NCBI GenBank assembly: GCA_002508705.1
Contig: DAYL01000023.1
Coordinates: 28,521 to 84,365 of the forward strand
Source of the DNA: Methanoculleus sp. UBA374
GTDB taxonomy: Archaea; Halobacteriota; Methanomicrobia; Methanomicrobiales; Methanoculleaceae
Length of the DNA: 55,845 nucleotides
Direction: 5' to 3'
Part shown: piece after piece, positions 1-10,103 of the stretch
How positions within the stretch are numbered: the first letter of the stretch is position 1
Layout: every line of letters starts with the position of its first letter
Notes under the pieces: model-generated
Database searches by the model: none
Seen by the model: the letters and a program-made list of their open reading frames with translations, nothing else
What the model was told of the DNA's origin: nothing
Translations under genes and position numbers: made by a program

Positions 1-1
1 C

Positions 2-2179
2 CGGTTCACCGACCGGTCCGACGACGATCCGGAGGAATGGGAGTGGAAGTTCGGTGACGGCGGGTCTTCGACCGACCAGAACCCGGTGCACACCTACAGG
101 AGCCCGGGGAACTACACCGTCTCGCTCACGGTGAGCAACCGGTTCGGGTCCGACACCGTCGCGAAGACCGATCTCATCCGTGCAGAGCCGTCAAAACCCC
201 CGGCCGCCGGTTTCTCCGCCGCGCCGGTCTCGGGCGGCGCCCCCCTCACCGTGCAGTTCACCGACAAATCGGCGAACAATCCCGTCACCTGGCTCTGGGA
301 GTTCGGCGACGGGACGACCTCTGCCGCTCAAAACCCGAAGCACACCTACACGGCGGTCGGCACCTACAGCGTCGGTCTGACCGTCGGCAATGCGGCGGGC
401 AGCGGGAGCATCACAAAATCCGCCTACATCACCGTTGTCGAACTCCCGATCGCATCGTTTTCGGCCGACGTTCGGAGCGGGACCGCGCCGTTCACCGTCA
501 GGTTCACGGATACTTCGGCCGGCAAGATCGATGCCTGGTCCTGGCGTTTCGGCGACGGCGGCACCTCCTCCGACCGGAACCCGGAGCACACCTACACGGC
601 GGCCGGCACCTACACCGTCTCGCTCGCGGTCGAAAACCCGGCAGGGAGCGACGTTGAGACGAAGAGCGGCTATATTACCGTGATCGAACGACCAGCCGCA
701 GTGTTTTCGGCAAACGTCACCGAGGGCCGGGCGCCGCTTGCCGTCCGGTTTGCCGACGCTTCGACGGGGGGGCCCGGAGCGTGGTTATGGGCCTTCGGCG
801 ACGGGGCGTCTTCGGCCGAACGGAACCCAGTTCACCAGTACCGGAATCCCGGTACCTACACTGTCTCTCTCACTGTTGCAAATGCCGCGGGGGAGAATAC
901 AACCGTCCGGAAAGACTACATAACGGTCATCGGGCCGCTCGCTGCCGACTTCACCGCCAATGTAACCGCGGGTCCCGCTCCGCTCGCGGTCGGGTTTGCC
1001 GATGCATCGACCGGGGGGCCTCTGTCGTGGTCCTGGGACTTCGGTGACGGTGCCGCCTCAACCGAACGGAACCCGGTTCACGTCTTCAAGGAGCCCGGGA
1101 GGTATGCCGTCAACCTGACGATCTCCGACGGCAGCGCCCGTTCTACAAAAACCAGGCAGATCCAGGTCCTGGGTCCGCCTGCTGCAGGGTTTCGTGCCGA
1201 ACCGCCCAACGGTACGGCCCCCCTCACGGTCGCGTTCACCGACACGTCCGCCGGAGTCCCGTCCTCCTGGCTCTGGCATTTCGGGGACGGGGCAACATCT
1301 GCCGCTCAAAACCCGAAGCACACCTACACGGCCGCCGGAAACTACACCGTCAACCTGACCGCAGAAAACGCCGCCGGGAAGAGCACCGCGGTGAAGACCG
1401 GGTATATCTCCGTCCGTCCTGCTCCGGCAACCCCGCCCCCGCCGGCGACCTCAACGGGAGGCGGGGGTGGCGGAGGAGGCGGTTTCGCCTGGGTTGCCCC
1501 GGACTGGAACACGCCGGCTCCGACCGCAACAGCGACCCCGACGCCGACCTCCGCCCCCCCGGATGAGGCTGAGCCCGGCCAGCTGCCTCTCCGGGAGACC
1601 GGCGTCGTGGATCAGATCGTCCGGATCGCCTCTCCCGCCGGCATCGCGACCCTCACTATTGCGGAGGGGGTCCGGGCGGTTGATGCCGCCGGCGGACCGC
1701 TTCTTGCGGTGACCCTCGGGGACCTCGATCCGGCCGACGTACCCCCGGTGCCCGGTGGGGGTGCGTATGCATTTGCCGGGTATGCCTGCACCCTCGGCCC
1801 GGAGGGGGCCGCCTTCTCGCCTGCGGCGACCCTGGCATTCAACTTCACGGAAGGGCAGTGGGACGCCGTCTACAACGGCAGCGGGCAGAACAAACTCCTG
1901 GTACGGTGGTTCAACCGGTCGGCGGACGACTGGGAGGATGTCCCCACCGCCGTCTACCCGGAGACCCGGAGCGTCACGGCCAATGTCTCTCACTTCAGCC
2001 TGTATGCGCTCTTTATCGAGGTGCCCGGGACCGGCGCGGTGCAGGTGGTCGCGGAAGGCACCCCGCCGCCGCCGGAGACCGGGCAGGGTCCCCGGGATCT
2101 GCCCCTCGTCCCGGGCCTGGCTGCCCTCCTCATCGTGGGGGTGGGGGTGTTCCTTTACCTCAGGTGGAAAAACTCCTGA
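2..2179 (+). CDS. PKD-repeat cell-surface protein with C-terminal membrane anchor (5' end outside window)
   Basis: The reading frame is open from the first bases, so the N-terminus lies upstream of the window. One partial and five complete PKD domains (about 80 residues each) follow one another. Each carries the family signature W-x-FGDG plus a NPxHxY/F motif before the final strands. After the repeats come a Pro/Gly/Thr-rich linker with a run of nine Gly, then a domain of about 160 residues with a V-S-H-F-S-L-Y-A-like end, then a hydrophobic segment of about 20 residues ending in a short RWKNS tail. PKD domains are extracellular beta-sandwich modules, so this is a membrane-anchored surface protein, perhaps adhesive or part of the cell envelope. 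A downstream gene on the opposite strand converges on it. Confidence 0.9.
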   Translation, partial: RFTDRSDDDPEEWEWKFGDGGSSTDQNPVHTYRSPGNYTVSLTVSNRFGSDTVAKTDLIRAEPSKPPAAGFSAAPVSGGAPLTVQFTDKSANNPVTWLWEFGDGTTSAAQNPKHTYTAVGTYSVGLTVGNAAGSGSITKSAYITVVELPIASFSADVRSGTAPFTVRFTDTSAGKIDAWSWRFGDGGTSSDRNPEHTYTAAGTYTVSLAVENPAGSDVETKSGYITVIERPAAVFSANVTEGRAPLAVRFADASTGGPGAWLWAFGDGASSAERNPVHQYRNPGTYTVSLTVANAAGENTTVRKDYITVIGPLAADFTANVTAGPAPLAVGFADASTGGPLSWSWDFGDGAASTERNPVHVFKEPGRYAVNLTISDGSARSTKTRQIQVLGPPAAGFRAEPPNGTAPLTVAFTDTSAGVPSSWLWHFGDGATSAAQNPKHTYTAAGNYTVNLTAENAAGKSTAVKTGYISVRPAPATPPPPATSTGGGGGGGGGFAWVAPDWNTPAPTATATPTPTSAPPDEAEPGQLPLRETGVVDQIVRIASPAGIATLTIAEGVRAVDAAGGPLLAVTLGDLDPADVPPVPGGGAYAFAGYACTLGPEGAAFSPAATLAFNFTEGQWDAVYNGSGQNKLLVRWFNRSADDWEDVPTAVYPETRSVTANVSHFSLYALFIEVPGTGAVQVVAEGTPPPPETGQGPRDLPLVPGLAALLIVGVGVFLYLRWKNS

Positions 2180-2214
2180 AAGACTCTTTTTCACACAAAA
2201 ATAGGGGCGGGAGA

Positions 2215-3432
2215 TTACCTTCGCATCTTTCTTTCCGCGACCAGGAGGAGAAGCGCCGTCCCGGCGACCGCTGCGCCGAAGCCCGGCGTCGTCGGTGCGG
2301 GTTCGGCCGGCTCTTCAAGGCCGACCAGCCAGGCGGCGCTGGTGTCGGGCGAGAGGAACCGGATGCCCGCAAGGACGTAACCGCCGTCGGGAGCGTTGCC
2401 GGCCGCGTAGACCCCGGTTGCGGGGAACGTCGTGTTCCACTGAATTGCCCCGTCTCCATCGGTCCCGAAGGCGAAGCCCTCACTGCTCCTCTGGTCCGTG
2501 CCTGCGATCAGGTAGCCTCCGGAAGGCCGCAGGCCGACGGCGTAGCCGGTGAGGCCCTCCATGTTCTTGAGCCAGATCTCCTCCCCGTTCGCGTCAACGA
2601 GGCCGTACCAGTAGTTGCCTGCGTAGACGAACCGCCCGTCGCCGGTCTCCTTGATGTCGTAGATGGTCGGGGCCCCGTAATTCTCGTGCCAGAGGGTGCT
2701 GCCGTCGGCGTCGAGGCGGATGAGGAAGGCATCTCCCCGGTCGTTATTGAAGGGGGACTTCGTGCCCCCGATGACGTACCCTCCGTCGGCGGTCACAAGC
2801 CCCGCATTCGCGGCGGTGCCGGGGAACGTCCGGTTCCAGACGGGAGTACCGTTGCCGTCGGTCTTCACGATCGCCGCCGCCGTGTCGTCTATCGATTCGG
2901 ATCGGCTCCAGAGCCATCCGATGACAGCGTACCCGCCGTCAGAGGTCTCTGCGACGGACGAGACCATCATCCCGGGCAGAACCTGCCGCCATTCCTCAGT
3001 CCCGGCGGCGTCGGTCCTGATCAGGAAAGAAGTGCCCTGATAGGTGATATTCTGGTCCGACCCGGCCGTGGAGACGTTGTATGCGCCGATAATGTACCCG
3101 CCGTCAGCGGTTTCTGCGACGGAAGCCGGCGCTATGTCGGGGAATGTCCGGTTCCAGACGTGCGTGCCGTTGCCGTCGGTCTTTACGAGCAGCAGGTCTT
3201 CTTTGCCGCCGTAGACCTCCGTAAGGGCGGAGCCGAGAGCAATATATCCGCCGTCTGCGGTCGGTGCAACGGCGTCGAATTTGTTGTTATTCTCCGGCGA
3301 GAACGTCACGTTCCAGGAGACCGACGGGGCGGCCTCGCTTGCGGCGAAGGCTCCTGCCGGCAGCGCCGCCGTGAGGAGCAGCGCCGCGAGGACCATCCCC
3401 GGCTGCCAGAAGAATCGGTGTCTTTCCGTCAT
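2215..3432 (-). CDS. Secreted beta-propeller-like repeat protein with PGF-CTERM-type sorting signal
   Basis: About seven imperfect repeats of roughly 45-50 residues share ADGGY near the start of the unit and KTDGNGTxVWNRTFP further on; this pattern is typical of propeller-like surface proteins in methanogens. The ATG at 3432 is preferred over an ATG 39 bp upstream because it puts a normal signal peptide (basic start, then a hydrophobic stretch ending near GAFAASEA) at the N-terminus. The last 26 residues contain PTTPGFG, then a hydrophobic stretch, then a basic KMRR tail. This matches the tripartite PGF-CTERM signal processed by archaeosortase A, which implies the mature protein is cleaved and lipid-linked on the cell surface. 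The ligand and role are unknown. Confidence 0.82.
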   Translation of the reverse strand: MTERHRFFWQPGMVLAALLLTAALPAGAFAASEAAPSVSWNVTFSPENNNKFDAVAPTADGGYIALGSALTEVYGGKEDLLLVKTDGNGTHVWNRTFPDIAPASVAETADGGYIIGAYNVSTAGSDQNITYQGTSFLIRTDAAGTEEWRQVLPGMMVSSVAETSDGGYAVIGWLWSRSESIDDTAAAIVKTDGNGTPVWNRTFPGTAANAGLVTADGGYVIGGTKSPFNNDRGDAFLIRLDADGSTLWHENYGAPTIYDIKETGDGRFVYAGNYWYGLVDANGEEIWLKNMEGLTGYAVGLRPSGGYLIAGTDQRSSEGFAFGTDGDGAIQWNTTFPATGVYAAGNAPDGGYVLAGIRFLSPDTSAAWLVGLEEPAEPAPTTPGFGAAVAGTALLLLVAERKMRR

Positions 3433-3539
3433 AAGATCATCACTTGGTGAGGTGCAGCACGCAAAAAACATGGTGGTCCGGCATCCCGTGCCGTGTCGGC
3501 AATCCCTTAATGTCCGTGCACTCCCAATAGTTCTAGCAC

Positions 3540-4553
3540 GTGTCGGCGATATTCGACGGAACCTGGGTGCGCCTTGGGAGTGAAGGGCGCACGCTCTACG
3601 AGCAGGGGGGTTACGGGAGGCTGGAGGGGGACGGTCTCCGGCTCTCTCCCGAAGAGGCGCTCTACCTCATAGAACGAGATAAGATTGACGTACAGGATTT
3701 TGACTTCGACACCCTGCTCGGCCTCTTCGCCGGTCAGCCGAACTTTATCCGCAGGTACCTCGTCTACCGCGACATCCGCGAGCGGGGGTACGTGGTTCAA
3801 CCGGGTCCGCACGATTTTCGTGTCTTCCGCCGCGGTCACCGGCCCGGGGTCGGGAGGTCCCAGTACCTGATCCGGGTCCTTTCCGAGCGGGACCTCGTCG
3901 ACTTCGACCGACTGGGCGAGGACGTGCTTGCAGCGGTCAACATGCGTAAGCAGTATCTCCTTGCGGTCGTCGACGACGAGGACGAGCTGACCTACTATGA
4001 GGTGCGCGTGCAGGACCTCCCCCGGGTCGGAGAGCCGGCCGGGTGCAGCATGCCGCCGGTGGAGGCTTCCCTCTTCGGGACCTACGCGCTGGCCCACCTG
4101 CCGCCGGGGACGCCGCTTGAAGAGGACTGGTACGGCAAACGGCTTGACTCCCGGCGGCTGCTCCTCCGCCCGGTCGAGTCGATCTACCTCATGCGCCGGC
4201 ACTGTCTTGCGGTCACGCGGGACGGTGAACCGATGACCGCGGAGCAGTTTCTCGATTCGGTGGCCGAAAAGGACGTTGAGATCCGCGAAAAGGAGCGGGT
4301 CTTCTCCGACCTCCGGGGGAGGGGCTACATCCCGAGAACCGGATACAAGTTCGGCCATCACTTCCGTGTCTACTCCGGGAAAAAGCCTCACTCCGAGATG
4401 CTCGTCCATGCCGTCCCGTCCGGGACCACCCTGCCGATGAGTGCGGTCTCACGCTCGGTCAGGCTTGCGCATAGCGTCAAAAAGAAGATGTTGTTTGCCT
4501 GCATATACACTACCGATATCCGATACGTCGAATTTGCCCGAATCAAACTGTGA
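3540..4553 (+). CDS. endA: tRNA-splicing endonuclease, double-unit (alpha2) type
   Basis: The enzyme cleaves introns from pre-tRNA at the bulge-helix-bulge. At 337 residues it has the length of the fused two-repeat form (one degenerate and one catalytic half) known from euryarchaea such as Archaeoglobus. The C-terminal half shows the core YKFGHHFRVY, a His a few residues later (PHSE), and a Lys in the segment RSVRLAHSVKK; these correspond to the Tyr/His/Lys catalytic triad. The start is GTG with no clear Shine-Dalgarno, so the mRNA is probably leaderless or has a short leader. It is the first gene of a translation operon and is followed after 9 bp by trpS. Confidence 0.93.
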   Translation: MSAIFDGTWVRLGSEGRTLYEQGGYGRLEGDGLRLSPEEALYLIERDKIDVQDFDFDTLLGLFAGQPNFIRRYLVYRDIRERGYVVQPGPHDFRVFRRGHRPGVGRSQYLIRVLSERDLVDFDRLGEDVLAAVNMRKQYLLAVVDDEDELTYYEVRVQDLPRVGEPAGCSMPPVEASLFGTYALAHLPPGTPLEEDWYGKRLDSRRLLLRPVESIYLMRRHCLAVTRDGEPMTAEQFLDSVAEKDVEIREKERVFSDLRGRGYIPRTGYKFGHHFRVYSGKKPHSEMLVHAVPSGTTLPMSAVSRSVRLAHSVKKKMLFACIYTTDIRYVEFARIKL

Positions 4554-4562
4554 GCAGAGACC

Positions 4563-5819
4563 ATGCAGTCCGAAATGAATCCGTGGTCGAGTAACCAGAC
4601 CATCGATGTGGATCGACTCTTTGCCGAATTCGGCATCGGGCCGATCGGTGAGGTCGCACGCAGACTTCCCGAGGTACCGTCGTTTATGCGCAGGGGTGTT
4701 GTCGTCGGACACCGGGACTACGGCCTGATTGTCGATGCCATCCGGAACCGCACACCGTTTCACGTGCTGACCGGGTTCATGCCCTCAGGCCTCCCGCACC
4801 TCGGGCACCTGATGGTCATGAAGGAGGTGGTCTGGCACATCCGGCAGGGCGGGAACGGCTACGTGGCCGTTGCCGACCGGGAGGCGCATGCGGTTCGCGG
4901 CCTCTCGTGGGAGAAGTGCCGCGAGTTCGGGAAAGAGTACCTCAAGGCCCTCTACGCCCTCGGGTTTGAGGGAACGACCTATTACCAGAGCAAAAACGAG
5001 CGCTTGAAGGACCTGGCGTTCGAGGCGTCCACGAAGGTGAACTTCTCGGACCTCTCGGCGATCTACGGGTTCGGGCCCGAGACCTCGCTCTCCCACGCCG
5101 TGAGTGTCGCCACCCAGGTTGCCGATATCCTCTTCCCGCAGCTCGACGCGGGCCCGGCGCCGACGGTCGTCCCGGTCGGCCTCGACCAGGACCCGCACAT
5201 CCGGCTCACCCGGGACGTGGCCTACAAACTCCGGATGTTTACGGTCGAGGACCGGGGCGATCACATCAGCGTTCGGTCGAAGAACGCCCCGGAAGAGGCT
5301 CTCGAGGCCGTATCCCGTGCGTTCCCGGGCTCAAAGAAGTATGCTGGCCATGTGGACGTCACCGGTCTTTCGATGGACCGGGTGGAGGGCGCCGTCCGGG
5401 AGATCGAGATCGCTCACGGCGGGTTCGGGTTCTACCTCCCTTCGTCGACCTACCACATCTTCATACCCGGGCTTCAGGGCGGGAAGATGTCGAGCAGCGT
5501 ACCCGACAGTTTGATCGGGTTCTACGAGTCCGAGCGGTCGCTCAAGAAGAAGATTATGGCGGCGTTGACCGGGGGGCGGATGACGCTTGAGGAACAGCGG
5601 CGCCTTGGGGGCGAGCCCGACCGCTGTCCGGTCTATCTCTTAAACCTCTTCCACATGCTCGAAGACGACGTGGAACTCGCCGACTTACGCCGCCGGTGCG
5701 AGAGCGGCGAACTCACCTGCGGGCAGTGCAAGAAGGAGACGCTGGAGCGGGTGCAGGCGTTTCTCGTGGATCTGCGGGAGAAAATGGACGCGGTCGAGCA
5801 CCTTGCGGAAGAGGTGTGA
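4563..5819 (+). CDS. trpS: Tryptophan--tRNA ligase
   Basis: This class I aminoacyl-tRNA synthetase charges tRNA-Trp. The HIGH-type motif is PSGLPHLGHL at about residues 74-83, and the KMSKS-type motif is GKMSSS near residue 308. The N-terminal extension and the length of 418 residues fit the archaeal/eukaryotic TrpRS group rather than the shorter bacterial enzyme. It lies between endA and pheS, co-directional and tightly spaced (3 bp to pheS), so all four translation genes are probably co-transcribed. Confidence 0.95.
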   Translation: MQSEMNPWSSNQTIDVDRLFAEFGIGPIGEVARRLPEVPSFMRRGVVVGHRDYGLIVDAIRNRTPFHVLTGFMPSGLPHLGHLMVMKEVVWHIRQGGNGYVAVADREAHAVRGLSWEKCREFGKEYLKALYALGFEGTTYYQSKNERLKDLAFEASTKVNFSDLSAIYGFGPETSLSHAVSVATQVADILFPQLDAGPAPTVVPVGLDQDPHIRLTRDVAYKLRMFTVEDRGDHISVRSKNAPEEALEAVSRAFPGSKKYAGHVDVTGLSMDRVEGAVREIEIAHGGFGFYLPSSTYHIFIPGLQGGKMSSSVPDSLIGFYESERSLKKKIMAALTGGRMTLEEQRRLGGEPDRCPVYLLNLFHMLEDDVELADLRRRCESGELTCGQCKKETLERVQAFLVDLREKMDAVEHLAEEV

Positions 5820-5822
5820 ACG

Positions 5823-7268
5823 GTGGAGTTGACGCTGAACGAGAAGAGGCTCCTGGTCGCCCTGGGGTCGACGGGGTCCGCCGACGCGGCTACTCTTGCG
5901 AAGAAGATGAACGCCCGCCCGGAGGCGGTGGTGCAGTACGCGAATCTCGCCGGTGAACGGGGGCTTGTGAACGTGGAAAAACGCATCTCCCGGCGGTTCA
6001 CTCCGACGGAGGAGGGCCGGACCTATCTCGGGAAGGGCCTTCCCGAACGGCAGTTGCTGGAGAGTTTCGGGGAGACGATCCCGATGCGGGACCTCCAGAG
6101 GCACCCGCTTGCAAAGATCGGGATCGGCTGGATGCGGAAGAAGGGCTGGGTCGCCATCCGGGACGGGGTCGTGCAGAAGACCGGCGCTTCCGCCCCGGGG
6201 CCCGACGAGGCCGCGTTTGCCCGGCTCGGCGAGAGCGGTGCGGTCGAAGACAGCGTGGGGGTTGCCGACCTTCTTCGGCGCGGGCTCGTCGCAGAGGAGG
6301 AGGCCGTCACCTACATCGTCTCGATGGCGCCCGGAGGGAAGGCCCTCCTCGCCGGAGGGCTTGACCTGCAGGAAGAGACGGGGACGCTCACCCGCGACCA
6401 GATCCTCTCCGGTGCGTGGAAAGGTCTCTCTCTCCGGCGCTACGACGTCGGGAAATTGCCGAAGCGCGTCTACCCGGGCAAGATCCACCCCTACCAGCGC
6501 CTCCTTGACGAGATGCGCCGCATCCTCTTTGATATGGGATTTACGGAGATGGCGGGCGGGATCGTGCAGAGTTCGTTCTGGAACTTCGACGCGCTCTTCC
6601 AGCCGCAGGACCACCCGGCGCGGGAGATGCAGGACACCTTCTTCCTTGGCGAGCGCTGGCCGCTCCCGGCAGGGTATGAGCGCGTCCGCGATATGCACGA
6701 ATTCGGCGGCGCGACCTCTTCCACCGGGTGGGGCGGCGTCTGGAGCGCGGAAAAGGCGCAGCAGTGCGTGCTCCGGACCCATACGACGAGCCTCTCCATC
6801 CAGCATCTCGCGAGACACCCGAAGCCCCCGGTGAAGGCGTTCTGCATCGGCAGGGTTTACCGGCGGGAAGCGATCGACCCCACCCACCTTGCCGAATTTG
6901 AGCAGCTCGAGGGCGTCGTGATGGACGAGGGGGTCAACTTCCGCCACCTTCTCGGGTTCCTGAAGGAGTTCTACGGAAAGATGGGCTTTGAGAAGGTCCG
7001 GTTCCGGCCCGGCTACTTCCCCTACACCGAGCCCTCCGTGGAGCCCGAGGTCTACGTCGACGGGCTTGGCTGGGTGGAACTCGGGGGAGCGGGCGTCTTC
7101 CGGCAGGAGGTGACCGCACCCTTCGGGATCGAGCACCCGGTGCTCGCGTGGGGTCTCGGGATAAGCCGGGTTGCGATGCTGAAACTCGGTCTCCGGGACC
7201 TGCGGCAGCTCTACCGGAGCGACGTCGAGTGGGTCCGGGAGACGCCCACCTACGGCGGGAGGCGGTGA
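5823..7268 (+). CDS. pheS: Phenylalanine--tRNA ligase alpha subunit
   Basis: This is the catalytic subunit of the heterotetrameric class II PheRS. The first ~75 residues look like the winged-helix region of archaeal PheS. The catalytic core contains a motif 2-like region ([13 protein letters not shown]) and motif 3 ([20 protein letters not shown]). The length of 481 residues is typical for archaea. The start is GTG, 3 bp after the trpS stop. pheT begins 1 bp after the stop, a strong sign of co-translation of the two subunits. Confidence 0.95.
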   Translation: MELTLNEKRLLVALGSTGSADAATLAKKMNARPEAVVQYANLAGERGLVNVEKRISRRFTPTEEGRTYLGKGLPERQLLESFGETIPMRDLQRHPLAKIGIGWMRKKGWVAIRDGVVQKTGASAPGPDEAAFARLGESGAVEDSVGVADLLRRGLVAEEEAVTYIVSMAPGGKALLAGGLDLQEETGTLTRDQILSGAWKGLSLRRYDVGKLPKRVYPGKIHPYQRLLDEMRRILFDMGFTEMAGGIVQSSFWNFDALFQPQDHPAREMQDTFFLGERWPLPAGYERVRDMHEFGGATSSTGWGGVWSAEKAQQCVLRTHTTSLSIQHLARHPKPPVKAFCIGRVYRREAIDPTHLAEFEQLEGVVMDEGVNFRHLLGFLKEFYGKMGFEKVRFRPGYFPYTEPSVEPEVYVDGLGWVELGGAGVFRQEVTAPFGIEHPVLAWGLGISRVAMLKLGLRDLRQLYRSDVEWVRETPTYGGRR

Positions 7269-7269
7269 G

Positions 7270-8925
7270 ATGGCAGTAATCACGTTACCCTACCGGTACC
7301 TGGAACGGCTGACCGGGACCGACCGACAGACGATCATCGACCGTGTTCCGATGATCGGGGCCGATATCGAGCGGATTGAGGAAGACCACGTGGACGTCGA
7401 GTTCTTCCCGGACCGGCCGGACCTTTACTCGCCCGAAGGCGTTGCCCGGGCGATGCGCGGGTTCCTCGGGATCGAGGAGGGCCTACCGGTCTACACCGTC
7501 CGGCCCTCGGGCATCGCCTTCTCGGTCGACCCGGGTCTTGCCGATATCCGGCCGTGCCTGGGTTCGGCGGTGATCCGGAACGTCGACCTCGACGAAGAGG
7601 CGATCGAGAGCCTGATGAGCCTCCAGGAGGCTCTCCACTGGGCGGTCGGGCGCGGACGGGCCAAAGTGGCGATCGGCGTCCACGACCTCGATGCGGTCAC
7701 GCCGCCCTTCCGGTATATCGCCTCACCCCGGAGCCGCTCTTTCGTTCCGCTGGACTTCGAGCGGGAGATGACCCTCGACGAGATCCTTACCGACCACCCG
7801 AAGGGCAGGGATTACGCCCGCCTGGTTGAGGGGTTCGCCCGGTTCCCGTTGATCGTCGATGCCGACGACCGGGTTCTCTCGTTCCCCCCGATCATCAACG
7901 GGGAACTGACGCGGGTCACGACGGCAACGAAGAACATTCTGCTCGACTGCACCGGCACCGATCAAAAGGCGGTGATGACGGCGGTGAACATCATCTGCAC
8001 CGCGCTCGCCGAGGCCGGGGCGACGATTGAGACGGTCGCCGTCGACGGGCGGGAGATCCCTTCGCTTGCGCCGGCCGAGCGGGTGGTCTCGGTCGGGGAG
8101 TGCGCCTCCCTCCTCGGTCTCCCCCTCACGGCGGAGGAGATGGCGCGGCTCCTCCGCCGGATGCGGTTCGGTGCCGAACCCGACGGAGACCTGCGGGTCC
8201 GGGTCCTCGTTCCCTGCTACCGGTCGGACATTCTGCACGACTGGGACATCTTTGAGGACGTGGCGATCGCCTACGGCTTCGAAAACTTCGATGCCGTCCT
8301 CCCGGCAACCTCAACCATTGCAGAGGAGCACCCGACCACCGCCATCGCGGCCGCCGTCCGGTTGGTGATGACCGGTCTCGGATACCTCGAGATGATGCCG
8401 TTCACCCTCACGAACGAACGGGTGCTCTATTCGAACATGCAGCGGGAGCCCCTGCCCGGAACCCTGCGGGTGCTCCACCCGATCAGCGAGGAGCAGACGG
8501 TGGTCCGCACCGACCTCCTTCCGCTGCTCATGGAGATGCTCCAGGCGAACAAGCACCGCGAACTCCCGCAACGGCTCTTTGCGGTGGGCGACGTGGTCGA
8601 GGCCTGCGTCACGTATCAGAAGGTCGCTGCGGTCAGCATCCACCCCGGGGCCGATTTTTCTGAAGCGTATGCAGCGGCGGATGCCCTCTGCCGGGAACTC
8701 TCCCTTTCCTACACGGTCGTTGAGTCGGCGGACCCGGCGTTCATCGACGGTCGCCGGGGGGACATCGTCGTCGGCGGGAGGATTGCGGGGGTGTTCGGGG
8801 AGATCCACCCGGCAGTCTTAACCGCGTTCGACCTCGAGCATCCGGTGGCGGCGCTTGCGCTCGACCTTACAGCCGTACCGGGATACCCCGTTCCGCCAGG
8901 TACTCCTTCACCTGGCGGACGGTGA
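7270..8925 (+). CDS. pheT: Phenylalanine--tRNA ligase beta subunit
   Basis: The beta subunit binds tRNA-Phe and carries editing-type B3/B4 domains. Its 551 residues fit the short archaeal form that lacks the bacterial N-terminal tRNA-binding and C-terminal anticodon-binding extensions. Visible family segments include [21 protein letters not shown] near the N-terminus and [13 protein letters not shown] [10 protein letters not shown] in the editing region. The last 59 bp overlap the 3' end of hisF on the opposite strand, so the last ~19 codons of each gene are read from the same DNA. Confidence 0.95.
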   Translation: MAVITLPYRYLERLTGTDRQTIIDRVPMIGADIERIEEDHVDVEFFPDRPDLYSPEGVARAMRGFLGIEEGLPVYTVRPSGIAFSVDPGLADIRPCLGSAVIRNVDLDEEAIESLMSLQEALHWAVGRGRAKVAIGVHDLDAVTPPFRYIASPRSRSFVPLDFEREMTLDEILTDHPKGRDYARLVEGFARFPLIVDADDRVLSFPPIINGELTRVTTATKNILLDCTGTDQKAVMTAVNIICTALAEAGATIETVAVDGREIPSLAPAERVVSVGECASLLGLPLTAEEMARLLRRMRFGAEPDGDLRVRVLVPCYRSDILHDWDIFEDVAIAYGFENFDAVLPATSTIAEEHPTTAIAAAVRLVMTGLGYLEMMPFTLTNERVLYSNMQREPLPGTLRVLHPISEEQTVVRTDLLPLLMEMLQANKHRELPQRLFAVGDVVEACVTYQKVAAVSIHPGADFSEAYAAADALCRELSLSYTVVESADPAFIDGRRGDIVVGGRIAGVFGEIHPAVLTAFDLEHPVAALALDLTAVPGYPVPPGTPSPGGR

Positions 8926-9673
8926 ACTCACCGTAGTGGAAGACGCTTGCCGCGAGGCAGGCATCGGCCTTACCTTTTGTAAACCCGTCGTAGAAGTGTT
9001 CGAGGGTGCCCACGCCGCCGCTTGCAATCACCGGGACCCCGACCGCCGACGAGACTGCTCTGGTGATCGGGATATCGAACCCTTCCTTCGTCCCGTCGGT
9101 CTCCATGCTGGTGAGCAGGATCTCGCCGGCCCCGCGTTCCTCGGCCTCTCGCGCCCAGGCGACGGCGTCAAGCCCGGTCGGCCTACTCCCGCCGTGAGTC
9201 ACGACCTCGTACCAGCACTCCCGGCCGTCGGCGAGGGCGATCGGCGTTTTTCCCGGCGTCATTTCATAATTCCGCCGGACGTCCACGGCGACGACGATGC
9301 ACTGGGTGCCGAACCGCTCGGCGCCCCGCGAGATCAGTCCCGGGTCCCGGACGGCGCTTGAGTTGATGCTTACCTTGTCCGCACCCGCCCGGAGGAGCTG
9401 CTTCATGTCGTCAAGTGTCCGGATGCCTCCGCCGATGGTGAGCGGGAGGAAGAGTTCATCGGCCGCCCGCTGCACGACGTCGACGATGGTGCCCCGGTCC
9501 TCCCGGGTGGCGGTGATATCGAGGAACACCACCTCGTCCGCACCCTGCTCGTTGTAGCGCTGGGCCAGCTCGACGGGGTCGCCCGCGTCGCGCAGCCCGA
9601 CGAAGTGCGTGCCCTTGACGACCCGCCCGTCCTTGAGGTCCAGGCAGGGGATGATCCGCTTCGTCAGAACCAT
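8867..9673 (-). CDS. hisF: Imidazole glycerol phosphate synthase subunit HisF
   Basis: HisF is the cyclase of histidine biosynthesis. It takes ammonia from HisH and converts PRFAR to IGP and AICAR. The protein begins [21 protein letters not shown], carrying the catalytic Asp of CLD, and contains GGGIRTLDD and [10 protein letters not shown] phosphate-binding loops and the VASGGVG-like IASGGVG loop, all typical of the (beta/alpha)8 barrel. Length 268 is normal. No other his gene is in the window. The gene converges on pheT and overlaps it by 59 bp. Confidence 0.96.
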   Translation of the reverse strand: MVLTKRIIPCLDLKDGRVVKGTHFVGLRDAGDPVELAQRYNEQGADEVVFLDITATREDRGTIVDVVQRAADELFLPLTIGGGIRTLDDMKQLLRAGADKVSINSSAVRDPGLISRGAERFGTQCIVVAVDVRRNYEMTPGKTPIALADGRECWYEVVTHGGSRPTGLDAVAWAREAEERGAGEILLTSMETDGTKEGFDIPITRAVSSAVGVPVIASGGVGTLEHFYDGFTKGKADACLAASVFHYGEFTVRQVKEYLAERGIPVRL

Positions 9674-10103
9674 GGGTAATGGTTGGGGAGCGGGAGGTGA
9701 TGAGGGTTTGGTATGTGCGAGGTGTACCTTGCGAGGTTCCGCAGGAACCGGGCAGACGCACTATCCGGTGTGCGGGACGTTATCCCGGGACCACGGTTGC
9801 GCCTTCGTGGTATTCCATTGGATATCGTCAATGGGAGCGGGGCTGACGGGGAGGGGGGATGCTCCTCCCTCCCCCCCCTCGAGGGGATATCCGGAGAAAA
9901 TCCGTGTTCAATGAGCGTATCCATCGGATGAACATTCCGGGGATGCTCCTCGCGGACATCTGTCAATAGATGTTGCACATCCACGCGGGCGATCCTGCTC
10001 CTCTGAAACCTGTGCCGCTCCCCTCAGTTTTAAGTGATCCCGAAAGATACCCTTACAGGCAAACCGGAGAACTCTCCGGACAGATACCGGTCTGGTGGAA
10101 TTA
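9674..10103. other. Intergenic region with GC hairpins, upstream of hisF and ahcY
   Basis: No convincing gene is seen here. Two inverted repeats stand out: GGTTCC-GCA-GGAACC at 9736-9750, and a 12-bp arm pair of G-rich and C-rich tracts at 9848-9874 with a 3-nt loop. Similar G-tract/C-tract hairpins recur in the dispersed repeats near 25 kb and 39 kb. Both flanking genes start outward from this region, so their promoters must lie in it. An AT-rich stretch (GTTTTAAGTGATC) lies near 10026. Confidence 0.5.

Noticed and set aside
86..1420. Repeated DNA blocks of about 240 bp in the first 1.4 kb, possibly a DNA repeat array.
   Set aside because: The period and conservation follow the PKD protein domains in frame; it is a protein repeat, not a CRISPR or DNA element.
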